Shown: in pieces, positions 12,798 through 20,485 of the stretch
How positions within the stretch are numbered: position 1 is the stretch's first letter
Layout: each line of letters opens with the position of its first letter
IMG/VR virus record: IMGVR_UViG_3300020123_000352
Span: 1-41,487 of that record
Reading direction: 5' to 3' (one strand)
Source: a virus
DNA: 41,487 bases
The notes under the pieces: generated by a model
Database searches by the model: none
Seen by the model: the letters and a program-made list of their open reading frames with translations, nothing else
What the model was told of the DNA's origin: nothing
Made by a program: the position numbers and the translations under genes

Positions 12798-14473
12798 GCC
12801 TAAGAATAGCCCCTAATCTCTCATTACCAGATGAAGCCGTGACGCAGACTTTTGCCATTCTAGCAAAACGCGGCGTCGGCAAAACCTACACCGCTAGCGT
12901 CATGGTAGAAGAAATGCTTAAGTCGAACCTGCACGTTATCGTTATCGACCCTATCGGTGTCTGGTGGGGCCTACGCGCCGCCGCTAATGGCAAAGATGCC
13001 GGGCTACAGATTATCATTGCAGGCGGTGACCACGCCGATATACCCCTAGAGCCATCAGCCGGAGAAAAACTAGCTGAGCTCGTAGTAGAAAACCGGCTGT
13101 CCATAGTGCTCGACTTATCCTTATTCCGTAAAAATGAGCAGGTAAAATTCATGACAGATTTTGCCGAAACACTATATCGAAAGAACCGCAACGCAGTACA
13201 TGTGGTACTCGATGAAGCTGACGCCTTCGCGCCGCAGCGCCCCATGCCTAACGAAAACCGTATGCTTGGCGCCATCGAAGATATCGTGCGTCGGGGCCGG
13301 GCACGTGGTATTGGCGTCACCATGATTACACAGCGCCCATCGGTATTAAATAAGAATGTGCTAACCCAAATTGAGGTGTTGGTTGCCCTGCGGCTTACCG
13401 CCCCACTCGACCAAAAGGCTATCGACGAATGGATAAAGACCCATGCCGAAGAAGGCCAGCGCGAACAGTTTATGACTTCGCTTCCCTCTTTGCCAATCGG
13501 TACGGCTTGGTTCTGGTCACCGGGTTGGCTCGATATATTTCGGAAAGTCAAAGTACGCACCCGGGAAACACTAGACTCTTCGAGTACCCCTAAAGTCGGC
13601 CAGCGTATACGTGAGCCGCAAAAACTAGCCGATGTCGATTTGGAAAAAATAAAAAAGCTGATTGCCGATACCGTCGAGCGCGTAGAGGGAAATGACCCAA
13701 AGGCTCTTAAGAAAAAGATTATCGAGCTCGAACGACAGCTAGCCACCAAGAAAACCGATACTATCATTACGCAAGTGGAAGTACTGCCAGCCGAAACCAA
13801 AAGAATAATTGAGGATATACGACTACAAGCAGTCGGTGTGCTCGAGCGGGTCGATAGAGCGCTTGCCTATTTCAACCAATTTTCCGCTGCCAACGATACT
13901 ATTTCCCAATTTAATAAGCCTATAAACTCTCATATAAATAAACCTACCCCTGTAAGCGCACCCAAAAAAGACCCACAAATACAAATAGACGATAATAAGC
14001 GCCTGCCCGCTGGGGCCAGTCGCATCTTGGGAGTACTGGCCGACCATTACCCTATGAGATTCACCCAAAGCCAGCTTGGGCGCCTATCAAAATTCACGCC
14101 TTCGGGCGGTACGTTTAAAAACTACTTCGGCTCTCTTAAGCGATATGGCTACATCGAAGACACAGACGGCGAAATAAGCATCACTGATACCGGTTTCGAA
14201 TATCTTGGCACTACACCCCCACCAGCCCCCAGCAAAGAGCAAATTATTGATATGTGGCGTAATGCCCTACGTGCAGGTGAACAGCGCATATTTGATGAGC
14301 TGCTTGGTGTCTACCCGCATAGCCTCAGTGCCGAAGAGTTGGGTGACCGTACCGGATTTACCGCAACCGGCGGCACCTTCAAAAACTATGTAGGTGCATT
14401 GAAGCGAAATAAACTTGTTGAAAATATCGGTACCAGTATCAAAATAAGCGACAATCTTATGGGAATAGCTTAA
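12794..14473 (+). CDS. HerA/FtsK-type ATPase with two C-terminal winged-helix repeats
   Basis: 559 residues. Walker A AKRGVGKT (24-31), Walker B VVLDEAD (137-143) and a sensor/arginine region RRGRARGIGVTMITQRP (166-182) match the HerA (DUF87) DNA-translocase family. A coiled-coil linker (about 290-350) leads to two similar winged helix-turn-helix domains, about 415-475 and 490-555, sharing GGTFKNY plus G-LKR. Likely a DNA translocase or helicase that binds DNA through its tail. As the only helicase-like gene seen, it may serve replication, but recombination or chromosome handling are equally possible. Confidence 0.85.
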   Translation: MSLRIAPNLSLPDEAVTQTFAILAKRGVGKTYTASVMVEEMLKSNLHVIVIDPIGVWWGLRAAANGKDAGLQIIIAGGDHADIPLEPSAGEKLAELVVENRLSIVLDLSLFRKNEQVKFMTDFAETLYRKNRNAVHVVLDEADAFAPQRPMPNENRMLGAIEDIVRRGRARGIGVTMITQRPSVLNKNVLTQIEVLVALRLTAPLDQKAIDEWIKTHAEEGQREQFMTSLPSLPIGTAWFWSPGWLDIFRKVKVRTRETLDSSSTPKVGQRIREPQKLADVDLEKIKKLIADTVERVEGNDPKALKKKIIELERQLATKKTDTIITQVEVLPAETKRIIEDIRLQAVGVLERVDRALAYFNQFSAANDTISQFNKPINSHINKPTPVSAPKKDPQIQIDDNKRLPAGASRILGVLADHYPMRFTQSQLGRLSKFTPSGGTFKNYFGSLKRYGYIEDTDGEISITDTGFEYLGTTPPPAPSKEQIIDMWRNALRAGEQRIFDELLGVYPHSLSAEELGDRTGFTATGGTFKNYVGALKRNKLVENIGTSIKISDNLMGIA

Positions 14474-14676
14474 TGAATTGGCTCGAAGAGATATTTTTAA
14501 AGTTCGCCGGGCAGTATTATTTTGAAGGTGCGCTCGATGGTAGTTTCGAAGAAAACAAAGACACCATCGACCCTGCGAAAGAAGAAATTAAAACTAAGCT
14601 TCTGGCCCTAATCGAGCAAGCCAAGGAAAAAGACCTGCCGCTTACATGGCTCACCAAGCAGATTGGCGAACTATGA
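14473..14676 (+). CDS. Small hypothetical protein
   Basis: 67 residues starting on the last base of the ATPase gene and overlapping the next gene by four bases. Amphipathic and acidic (EEIKTKLLALIEQAKEKDLP). Tight coupling to the ATPase suggests a partner protein, by position only. Confidence 0.72.
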   Translation: MNWLEEIFLKFAGQYYFEGALDGSFEENKDTIDPAKEEIKTKLLALIEQAKEKDLPLTWLTKQIGEL

Positions 14677-14819
14677 GTGACGAATTTCTAAAAGCAGTCG
14701 AAGAAGCCGACACTCCGTTACAAAACTTTGCCGTCCTAATTGTCTTTTTCCCCTATATCATTTGGATACTCATACGCACATTTTTGATTAGGCTAGGACT
14801 CTACAAATATGGCAAGTAA
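14673..14819 (+). CDS. Small single-pass membrane protein
   Basis: 48 residues from the ATG in an ATGA overlap with the gene before. An acidic N-terminus (MSDEFLKAVEEAD) is followed by a hydrophobic helix (FAVLIVFFPYIIWILI) and a basic C-terminus. It ends 11 bases inside the next gene. Function unknown. Confidence 0.68.
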   Translation: MSDEFLKAVEEADTPLQNFAVLIVFFPYIIWILIRTFLIRLGLYKYGK

Positions 14820-15009
14820 ACGCTACCACCCACCCGAACGGATTGCCGACCACCCGATGATAAAGCAGGCCTTTCGAGTCATGGGTGCCGTGCTCATTGC
14901 CACCAAGGCCAAAGACCTTGAAGCCGATTTTGTCATGAGTGACGAAAGTGGTACTAGCGTTCACCAGTTCCATGTTGAGATAACAGAGGTAGAGGTAAAA
15001 AAATCATGA
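14809..15009 (+). CDS. Small hypothetical protein
   Basis: 66 residues with a basic N-terminus (MASKRYHPPERIADHP), then a helix and beta strands (HQFHVEITEVEVKK). It overlaps both neighbours (11 and 4 bases), which supports it as a real gene. No family is recognised. Confidence 0.7.
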   Translation: MASKRYHPPERIADHPMIKQAFRVMGAVLIATKAKDLEADFVMSDESGTSVHQFHVEITEVEVKKS

Positions 15010-15332
15010 ATTATAGCGACCGTGTATTACAAGTCACCCAAGATGCTATAACACCATATGTAATCGAACAAATCGCCGGTAAGTTTGCCCGACGCAAGCA
15101 TGAGGCTTGGCGCAACTCAAAAGAGTATGCTACCGCACTGCACGAGGCCTTTGCTATGAACTGGCGCAAGACCGGCAAGTTGCCCTTGACTGACAAGCGT
15201 ACCCGTGGCTACAGGCACCTCAATAAAGCCTACGATAAATTTATGGCGATGTACGTAAAGGAAAATCCCGAACGGCCCGAAGAACGCCGGGTTGATATGT
15301 TTGGCAAATTATCAGGTATCAGGCCAGTATAA
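15006..15332 (+). CDS. Basic helical hypothetical protein
   Basis: 108 residues, helical, with many Lys, Arg and aromatic residues (GKFARRKHEAWRNSKEYATALHE) and no recognisable motif. It overlaps the preceding gene by four bases and shares its final base with the glycosyltransferase start. Function unknown. Confidence 0.72.
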   Translation: MNYSDRVLQVTQDAITPYVIEQIAGKFARRKHEAWRNSKEYATALHEAFAMNWRKTGKLPLTDKRTRGYRHLNKAYDKFMAMYVKENPERPEERRVDMFGKLSGIRPV

Positions 15333-16510
15333 TGAGCATCATAGAACCGCTATCAGCTTACGGCATACTGGCCCTTTCTCGTATCGGTATGCAGGTTGCA
15401 ACGTCAGCGGCCGAGCGCAAACGCAAGGTGCCAGAAGCCGCCTACCCCGCCGCCAGTCTGATAGTGCCAACCTATAACGAGCCCATTGATGTGTTCGCGG
15501 TAGCCATTAAGAGCTGGAAAAACATAGATTATCCCGACCTTGAAGTGGTTATTGTCGATGATGGCAGCGCCAACCGTGCCGAACTAAAACGCTACAGTGA
15601 GCACTACGGCTTCACCTATGTTTACCAGCCAAATGCCGGTAAACGTGAGGCTATGTATGCCGGTCTGCAACATATCCGGCCAGAATCAAAAGTAGTGTTC
15701 ATGAGCGATAGCGATACGGTTTGGCATAAGGCAGCTGCAAAACGCCTAGTCGATACCCTTTACGCAGACAACAAGACAGCGGCGGTAACCGGTGAAGTAG
15801 CAATTAAAAATTATGATGTCAATCTGATTACCCGCTTAGTGTCCATGCGCTACCATATGGCCTTTGCCTATGAGCGGGCCAGCCAATCGTACTTTAAAAC
15901 CGTAACGTGCATCAGCGGGCCCCTTGGTGCCTACCGCCGCAAGGTCATTGACCATGTAAAAGAAGATTTTATTAATCAGACGTTTATGGGTAAGAAGTGT
16001 ACTTACGGCGACGACCGGCACCTAACGAATCTGGTACTGGCAACCGGCTATAAAGTGCGTTACTCACCACAGGCCAAGTGCTACACTCAGGCACCTACCG
16101 AATTCAAAGCGCTGCTCAAACAACAGACAAGGTGGGGTAAGTCATACTGGCGGGAACTATTTTGGCAAATTAAGACTATTCCCAAACATGGCCTTTACCT
16201 TGCTTACGACTTTATGATTACCGCCCTACTTCCAATAATCTTGGTCGGCTCAATGGCCCACGATGTATATTTGGCGTTCTTTGGCCACCCAATCTATGCG
16301 CTCAGGCTTCTTACCACTATGGTATTCGTTACCCTGCTACGGATAATCGACCCGATGCTGCGGCAAAAGAATCTGTGGTTTATACTATTCGTAATTTACA
16401 CCCTCATATACTTTTTGGTCTTGTTGCCCGTAAAGATTTATGCCCTGTTCACCATGACGCGCGGCGGTTGGGGCAGCCGCAAAATAGTGGCAGAAACGGC
16501 ACGAAGGTAA
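15332..16510 (+). CDS. Hyaluronan-synthase-like family 2 glycosyltransferase
   Basis: 392 residues. Motifs in order: PTYNE (46-50), DDGS (76-79), DSDT (126-129), SGPLGAYRR (195-203), GDDRHLTN (226-233), QQTRW (264-268) and WGSR (380-383), the full set of processive GT2 enzymes, with spacing and flanking residues closest to bacterial hyaluronan synthases. Three C-terminal membrane segments follow (about 290-318, 321-340, 349-372). The N-terminal membrane segments of standard synthases are missing or reduced, and the length is slightly short. Probably uses UDP-sugars at the membrane to make or alter a surface glycan. The product cannot be told from sequence. Confidence 0.88.
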   Translation: MSIIEPLSAYGILALSRIGMQVATSAAERKRKVPEAAYPAASLIVPTYNEPIDVFAVAIKSWKNIDYPDLEVVIVDDGSANRAELKRYSEHYGFTYVYQPNAGKREAMYAGLQHIRPESKVVFMSDSDTVWHKAAAKRLVDTLYADNKTAAVTGEVAIKNYDVNLITRLVSMRYHMAFAYERASQSYFKTVTCISGPLGAYRRKVIDHVKEDFINQTFMGKKCTYGDDRHLTNLVLATGYKVRYSPQAKCYTQAPTEFKALLKQQTRWGKSYWRELFWQIKTIPKHGLYLAYDFMITALLPIILVGSMAHDVYLAFFGHPIYALRLLTTMVFVTLLRIIDPMLRQKNLWFILFVIYTLIYFLVLLPVKIYALFTMTRGGWGSRKIVAETARR

Positions 16511-16522
16511 TACACTGTGCTT

Positions 16523-16720
16523 ATGTTATTCCGTCGAAAGAAACAATGGCAGCCCGAACTTCCCGAAATCCATGAGTACACGCTAGACCTGCAACGCATC
16601 ACCATGCTACGCGACAAGAGCCAAGACGCCAAAGAAAAACGCGGCTATGATGATTGCATTCACGTAATGCAAGAGGTTCTTATTTTCCTGAACACTGAGC
16701 CCGGCAAGCAAAATACCTAA
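16523..16720 (+). CDS. Small hypothetical protein after the glycosyltransferase
   Basis: 65 residues from ATG 16523 (MLFRRKKQWQPE). An upstream GTG at 16517 would add two residues. It is mainly helical (LQRITMLRDKSQDAKEKRGYDDCI). No motif is recognised. Confidence 0.65.
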   Translation: MLFRRKKQWQPELPEIHEYTLDLQRITMLRDKSQDAKEKRGYDDCIHVMQEVLIFLNTEPGKQNT

Positions 16721-16755
16721 CTGCTTCGCCCGCCAGATGCGGTACCCTGTAGGGT

Positions 16756-16857
16756 ATGACGCACCACCTAAAGGCCGTTATCCAAATATTCTTTGCCGGT
16801 AAGATACCCGGCCCTGATACCTTTTTGTCTGCCGACGAAATACCGGAATGGTGGTAG
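16756..16857 (+). CDS. Possible very small protein
   Basis: 33 residues (MTHHLKAVIQIFFAG...PEWW) in the interval between two likelier genes. The Shine-Dalgarno AGGGT is too close to the ATG, so support is weak. Confidence 0.35.
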   Translation: MTHHLKAVIQIFFAGKIPGPDTFLSADEIPEWW

Positions 16858-16872
16858 TGCTACAATGGCGTT

Positions 16873-16953
16873 ATGACGCTCGAAGGTTTTATACTACTGG
16901 TAATCATGGCATGTGCGGCATTCTGGTTGTGGGCCAACCGACGCAAGCGCTAA
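16873..16953 (+). CDS. Single-helix membrane miniprotein
   Basis: 26 residues: MTLEG, a hydrophobic helix FILLVIMACAAFWLW and a basic end ANRRKR. Same plan as the miniproteins at 12423, 25809 and 37252. Last gene before the terminator at 17081. Function unknown. Confidence 0.6.
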   Translation: MTLEGFILLVIMACAAFWLWANRRKR

Positions 16954-17080
16954 CCCACAATTACCCACCCGCTATCCACTATGCCCTACCCGGCCTTGGT
17001 GCCGCTATATTTTGGCTTGTAAGCCATCTACCCCTGTAAAAATAGCGATATAGGCGGCAGGGAAGGGGTTTTAAACAAAG

Positions 17081-17119
17081 AAATACCCCCTCATTTCTCG
17101 CATTTATGAGGGGGTATTT
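17081..17119. terminator. Strong bidirectional terminator
   Basis: AAATACCCCCTCAT (17081-17094) pairs perfectly over 14 bp with ATGAGGGGGTATTT (17106-17119). It ends the rightward operon from 12247 and can also stop leftward transcripts from the gene at 17247. Confidence 0.85.
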
Positions 17120-17246
17120 ACTAGTGGGGGATTAAAGAGTTTTTGTTTTTTTGTTTTTGGCGTTTTTGTTTTTTGTGTTGGTAGTCTTTGCGAGATTACC
17201 TAAGCGGCAGTATAACGCAAGAGCTTCATTTTGCAAGTGCTATTTA

Positions 17247-17432
17247 TCACGATGCGAAAACAACCGGAATACGCCGCGCCGTTTTACCTTGCCTGAAGAT
17301 GATTTGGGTGCCGACATCGACAAGGTTTTGGGCCGCTTCTTGGAAGCTACTTTTGCGGCGTGCCACAGGCAATACCCCACCTTTGTTTAGGTGCCGCAAG
17401 TCGATGTATGTACCTACCTCTAGCTCATTCAT
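17247..17432 (-). CDS. Small divergent gene, possible regulator, leaderless
   Basis: 61 residues from ATG 17432. The open frame extends to 17612 but that part overlaps a promoter and is unlikely. The product starts NELEVGTYIDLRHLNKGG and ends in a basic region (IIFRQGKTARRIPVVF). It is transcribed against both neighbours from an extended -10 promoter ending six bases before the ATG, the same layout as the gene at 12121. A role in controlling the rightward promoter at 17465 is inferred from position only. Confidence 0.62.
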   Translation of the reverse strand: MNELEVGTYIDLRHLNKGGVLPVARRKSSFQEAAQNLVDVGTQIIFRQGKTARRIPVVFAS

Positions 17433-17438
17433 ACCCCT

Positions 17439-17447
17439 AGTATACCA
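17439..17447 (-). promoter_or_regulatory. Extended -10 promoter of gene 17432
   Basis: Minus strand TGGTATACT: TATACT at 17444-17439 with the TG of an extended -10. No good -35. Predicted start next to the ATG at 17432, so the mRNA would be leaderless. Confidence 0.55.
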
Positions 17448-17464
17448 CCACTTGCAAGAAACCC

Positions 17465-17492
17465 TTGACGTACATTGTAGGTTTGGTATTAT
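17465..17492 (+). promoter_or_regulatory. Rightward promoter of the nuclease/SSB operon
   Basis: TTGACG (17465-17470), 16-bp spacer, TATTAT (17487-17492). The spacer contains GTACATTGTAGG, one arm of an imperfect inverted repeat with 17544-17554. Confidence 0.7.
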
Positions 17493-17554
17493 GTAAAGGT
17501 AGAAATAAATGTAAGTGGCGATAATATCAAAGCTATCATAATTCCTACATGTAC
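17470..17554. promoter_or_regulatory. Possible operator pair
   Basis: GTACATTGTAGG (17470-17481, inside the promoter spacer) and CCTACATGTAC (17544-17554, in the leader) are inverted copies differing by a one-base gap. The distance suits two sites for one repressor. Confidence 0.35.
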
Positions 17555-17583
17555 TTTTCAATAAGGTAAGAGTAAGGGAGCCC

Positions 17584-17700
17584 ATGCAAAAGGCCAAGAA
17601 AAAACCACGCAAGTTGACTGGCGTACGCTACGAAAACTTGGGTCGGCCCCTAAGCAGCGTGTCACTCACGCGCCGATGGCAAGACTTCGTGATTTTCTAA
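17584..17700 (+). CDS. Small basic protein heading the nuclease operon
   Basis: 38 residues from ATG 17584 with AAGGGAG just upstream. Very basic N-terminus (MQKAKKKPRKLTGVRYENL), then Arg/Trp-rich. Probably nucleic-acid binding. Function unknown. Confidence 0.6.
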   Translation: MQKAKKKPRKLTGVRYENLGRPLSSVSLTRRWQDFVIF

Positions 17701-17762
17701 TCCACACCACCTTAAACAAAAAGAACACCAAATTTAGAAACTTAAGAGAGGGAATTGCCTAC

Positions 17763-18638
17763 ATGAATGAAACCAACGAAATGGGAGTGCTGTACGAGCT
17801 ATCGAACTGCGAGATTATGCGGCTCGATGTTGACGATGAGCACTACTATTACGGTGGTCGCAAAGGCGATGAGAAGCAATTTTACCTTTCACTCACCCGG
17901 GTACTAGATATTGGCGGGCCTTTCCCTGAGGGGCTGCGCCAATATCTACGGGTTACATCTTACGAAGAGCAGAAAGACCGGCTACAATTTACCGGTGACC
18001 GTGGTAGTAAACTACACGATGCGCTCGACCAGCTTATGCGCCGCAAAGAGCTGAATCTGAAGCAAGATTTCTTGAGCCTATACGAGAAAGATGCCATCGT
18101 AACCTTTATGCGCATGATGCGGTTTTTGGCCCCGGGCAAGTACCACACCGAACTTATCGTGGCCGACCCCGACCTGCGGGTGGCCGGTACGCTCGACTTT
18201 AAAGGCTACGTCGACGAATGGAAAATAACCTGTTTGCTCGACCCCAATAAGTATTTGGAACTGGATAGCGACAGCGACTTTCAACTAAAAGAGCAGTACG
18301 TAGATGTACCAAAATCGTCTAAGCGCATTCACATTATTATCGACTGGAAGTTTACGGGCCGTAATGCCTACAGCCATAAGGTACAGGTAGCGGCCTACAA
18401 AACCATGAACAACAAGACCCGGAAAGGGCAAAAGGTGTCGCGGGCCTTCACATGGCGCTATTCACCAAAGCACAAATACGGCTTCGACTTCCAAGAAAGC
18501 CACCTCAATTACGAATCATTTAAACGCATCTATACCACCACCATCGAATACTTAGGCGAATTCCCGATGCCGCCCAGCCTAAAAAAATATCCCGAGAGTG
18601 TCCGATTATATGAACCAATTAAAAAAGGAGAGCAATAG
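17763..18638 (+). CDS. PD-(D/E)XK nuclease of the RecB/Cas4-like superfamily
   Basis: 291 residues from ATG 17763. The frame is open to 17676, but there it overlaps the previous gene and lacks a Shine-Dalgarno. The RecB-type motif order is clear: GSKLHDAL (H85), an acidic residue in HTELIVADP (E130), GTLDF (D145), IIDWK (D194, K196) and VQVAAY (Q208). This gives a metal-dependent exonuclease or nickase core. Next to an SSB it is probably the phage recombination or replication-end-processing exonuclease. No CRISPR context is present. Confidence 0.87.
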   Translation: MNETNEMGVLYELSNCEIMRLDVDDEHYYYGGRKGDEKQFYLSLTRVLDIGGPFPEGLRQYLRVTSYEEQKDRLQFTGDRGSKLHDALDQLMRRKELNLKQDFLSLYEKDAIVTFMRMMRFLAPGKYHTELIVADPDLRVAGTLDFKGYVDEWKITCLLDPNKYLELDSDSDFQLKEQYVDVPKSSKRIHIIIDWKFTGRNAYSHKVQVAAYKTMNNKTRKGQKVSRAFTWRYSPKHKYGFDFQESHLNYESFKRIYTTTIEYLGEFPMPPSLKKYPESVRLYEPIKKGEQ

Positions 18639-18639
18639 T

Positions 18640-18900
18640 ATGAGCGCAGTAGACACCCAAGACCAAGCCCCACAAAAAACCGAAACTACCTACGTTATCA
18701 CCGTAACCAAGGTGATTCAAAATTTCCCATTCAGAAACCGGGATTACAAAGAAATCGGCAAAGATGAAGAGGGCGAACCGGAATACGGCTATGTTTACTT
18801 CGACGACAATAAAAAGGTCGAGCAGGCTATTTACGAGCAGACCGTTGAAAATGTCGATATGCCCGCGATTATCAAAGCAGTAAATGGAATGGAGCAATAG
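18640..18900 (+). CDS. Small acidic protein between nuclease and SSB
   Basis: 86 residues from ATG 18640 behind AAAAGGAG. The frame extends upstream inside the nuclease gene but without a ribosome site. Beta-rich (TTYVITVTKVIQNFP, EYGYVYFDDNK) with a helical end. Placed in a probable recombination operon. It is too short for a RecT/Beta annealase, and the function is unknown. Confidence 0.75.
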   Translation: MSAVDTQDQAPQKTETTYVITVTKVIQNFPFRNRDYKEIGKDEEGEPEYGYVYFDDNKKVEQAIYEQTVENVDMPAIIKAVNGMEQ

Positions 18901-18903
18901 TAT

Positions 18904-19536
18904 ATGGCCGAACAAGACAGCCTTAGCGACTTCGACTTTAATAAAGTCAGCAAACCCGGCAAGTACCTTAAGTGGGAAGCGGGCCGACCGATTACCATAC
19001 GTATCTTGACTAAAGACCCGGTGGTGCAGCAGAAAGAATTTACCGATAAGAAAACCGGCGAAATCAATCTGCGCACTAGCTTTTGCTTCATCGTTTGGAA
19101 CTTCACCGATAACAAGGCCCAGATTCTAACCGCCGGGGCAGGCATGGCTAAAAGTTTCCAAACCATCGGCAAAGATGAAGATTTTGGCGCCAACCTGCAA
19201 AAGTGTGACATCAAAATTAGCCCCGAAGGTGAAGGCCTGAACCGCGCTTATGACATCAATGTGCTGCGGCACTCCGGTAACGAAAAGCAACTCACCGCCG
19301 CTATGGTCGATGAGGCAAAGCAAATCAATCTCGATACTGATGTGCAGGATAACCGGGGCCGCCTGAGCATTTGGGAACCCACCGGTGTAAAACCCGGTAC
19401 CCGGGCCGCCGCGCCCGCCGAAGGCACTGATAGCATACCCGAAGACGATGGCAACCAAGACCCACCTGCCAACCCTGATGTGGTCATTGAAGATATTGGT
19501 GACGAACCTATAAATCTCGATGACATTCCATTTTAG
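18904..19536 (+). CDS. Single-stranded DNA-binding protein
   Basis: 210 residues. The C-terminus is acidic and ends LDDIPF, the tip by which SSB proteins recruit partners, preceded by a Pro/Asp/Glu-rich linker from about residue 165. The N-terminal 160 residues are beta-rich, consistent with an OB fold, with aromatic residues (FCFIVWNF) that could stack on bases. The body does not obviously match E. coli SSB, so it may be a T7 gp2.5-type or divergent phage SSB. It follows the nuclease gene. Confidence 0.82.
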   Translation: MAEQDSLSDFDFNKVSKPGKYLKWEAGRPITIRILTKDPVVQQKEFTDKKTGEINLRTSFCFIVWNFTDNKAQILTAGAGMAKSFQTIGKDEDFGANLQKCDIKISPEGEGLNRAYDINVLRHSGNEKQLTAAMVDEAKQINLDTDVQDNRGRLSIWEPTGVKPGTRAAAPAEGTDSIPEDDGNQDPPANPDVVIEDIGDEPINLDDIPF

Positions 19537-19573
19537 TATTTTAATAAAATAAGAAAGGTTATAAACTACCATC

Positions 19574-19819
19574 ATGAAGAAGAAATCTAAAATTGTCGAC
19601 ACCTACACACCTAACAAGCAAGTTATGGTGACCGTTACCAATACCCCGAAGCACGACGAAGAAGATAACTTTATCGACTACGAGCGCACCGTCACCATCA
19701 AAATCAAAGCCGGGCGTGACAAAGACACCCTGCAATTTAAAAAAGAAGATGCCATTGCCAAATTCGTCGAAAAAATCGACTTCGAAGACCCGCAGGTATC
19801 ACTCTTAGGGGAAGGTTAA
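19574..19819 (+). CDS. Small Lys/Asp-rich protein
   Basis: 81 residues, beta-rich (QVMVTVTNTP, ERTVTIKIKAG) with a basic N-terminus. Separated from the SSB gene by 37 bases and two bases before the next gene. No family is recognised. An accessory in DNA metabolism is possible from context. Confidence 0.7.
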   Translation: MKKKSKIVDTYTPNKQVMVTVTNTPKHDEEDNFIDYERTVTIKIKAGRDKDTLQFKKEDAIAKFVEKIDFEDPQVSLLGEG

Positions 19820-19820
19820 T

Positions 19821-20072
19821 ATGGGAAGATACGTACCACCTAGCATAGATAGCTACGGTGGCATTGACCAATTCTTAGATGCCACCAAAGACAAGCACAA
19901 CGGTAATGGCCCGGCTGAGCTTAAAAAGCACTGGAACTATGGGGAAGGCAAGCATATGAACATCACCGCGCTTGCGCTTCTTTTCAATGTTTCTTGGCCC
20001 ACAATGGACGGCTGGCTAGACCGGCTGCACACTGAGGCTAAAAAGCCCCGGCCCGACAAAAAAACCAGCTGA
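19821..20072 (+). CDS. Small protein with possible helix-turn-helix
   Basis: 83 residues. NITALALLFNVSWPTMDGWL has the spacing of a helix-turn-helix (ALALLFNVS then WPTMDGWLDRL). N-terminal residues are Gly/Tyr-rich. The tail is basic (EAKKPRPDKK). Could be a transcriptional regulator or a small DNA-binding accessory. Its last base is shared with the next ATG. Confidence 0.68.
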   Translation: MGRYVPPSIDSYGGIDQFLDATKDKHNGNGPAELKKHWNYGEGKHMNITALALLFNVSWPTMDGWLDRLHTEAKKPRPDKKTS

Positions 20073-20185
20073 TGAATCAATACAATAAATGTTGGTGGCT
20101 GGTGGGCCACAAGCGCTGCCTCTGGCAAAATATTTGCTTATGGCTTCGCATACATATCGGTGAATGGCGCCCACCGAATTTGTGA
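20072..20185 (+). CDS. Possible small Trp/Cys-rich protein
   Basis: 37 residues starting in TGATG with the previous gene. Cys at 7, 16 and 22, and six Trp in all. The start overlap supports translation, but length and composition make it uncertain. Confidence 0.4.
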   Translation: MNQYNKCWWLVGHKRCLWQNICLWLRIHIGEWRPPNL

Positions 20186-20197
20186 TATATTAAGCTT

Positions 20198-20485
20198 ATG
20201 AAAAAGCAATATATCTTTATAGGGGTGCTGCTGGTTCTGGTGGCAACCGTAGTTACTCTGTCAATCTACAAGTACAATGCACAGCCGAAAGGCATTACCA
20301 CCCAGCAAGCCGTCGACCAGCGCAACACCGCGCTTACCGACCTCAAAATACAAAAAGCCCTTAATGCTAACGACCAGACGGCCATTCACAACCTGACCGC
20401 CGACAAAGCTGCACTCACCAGCCAAAAAGTAACTTTGTGCGCTCAAATCAAAGCTGCGAAGCTCGTACAGCCCCTTTGCCAGTAG
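20198..20485 (+). CDS. Single-pass membrane protein with coiled coil
   Basis: 95 residues. The N-terminal membrane segment (residues 5-23, basic before it) is followed by a hydrophilic helical region and a C-terminus with Cys81 and Cys94. The topology resembles an inner-membrane spanin (Rz) but no outer partner is found and it is on the strand opposite to the lysis genes. An unknown membrane protein is the safer call. Confidence 0.7.
   Translation: MKKQYIFIGVLLVLVATVVTLSIYKYNAQPKGITTQQAVDQRNTALTDLKIQKALNANDQTAIHNLTADKAALTSQKVTLCAQIKAAKLVQPLCQ

Noticed and set aside
12886-13800. Minus-strand open frame of 304 codons inside the ATPase gene
   Set aside because: Shadow of the ATPase gene, with Ser-rich low-complexity product and no promoter or Shine-Dalgarno.
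17763-18638. Cas4, suggesting CRISPR linkage, for the PD-(D/E)XK nuclease
   Set aside because: No iron-sulphur Cys cluster and no CRISPR repeats or other cas genes in the window.
20198-20485. Inner-membrane spanin (Rz)
   Set aside because: Topology fits, but there is no outer-membrane partner or lipobox gene and it is on the opposite strand from the lysis cassette.
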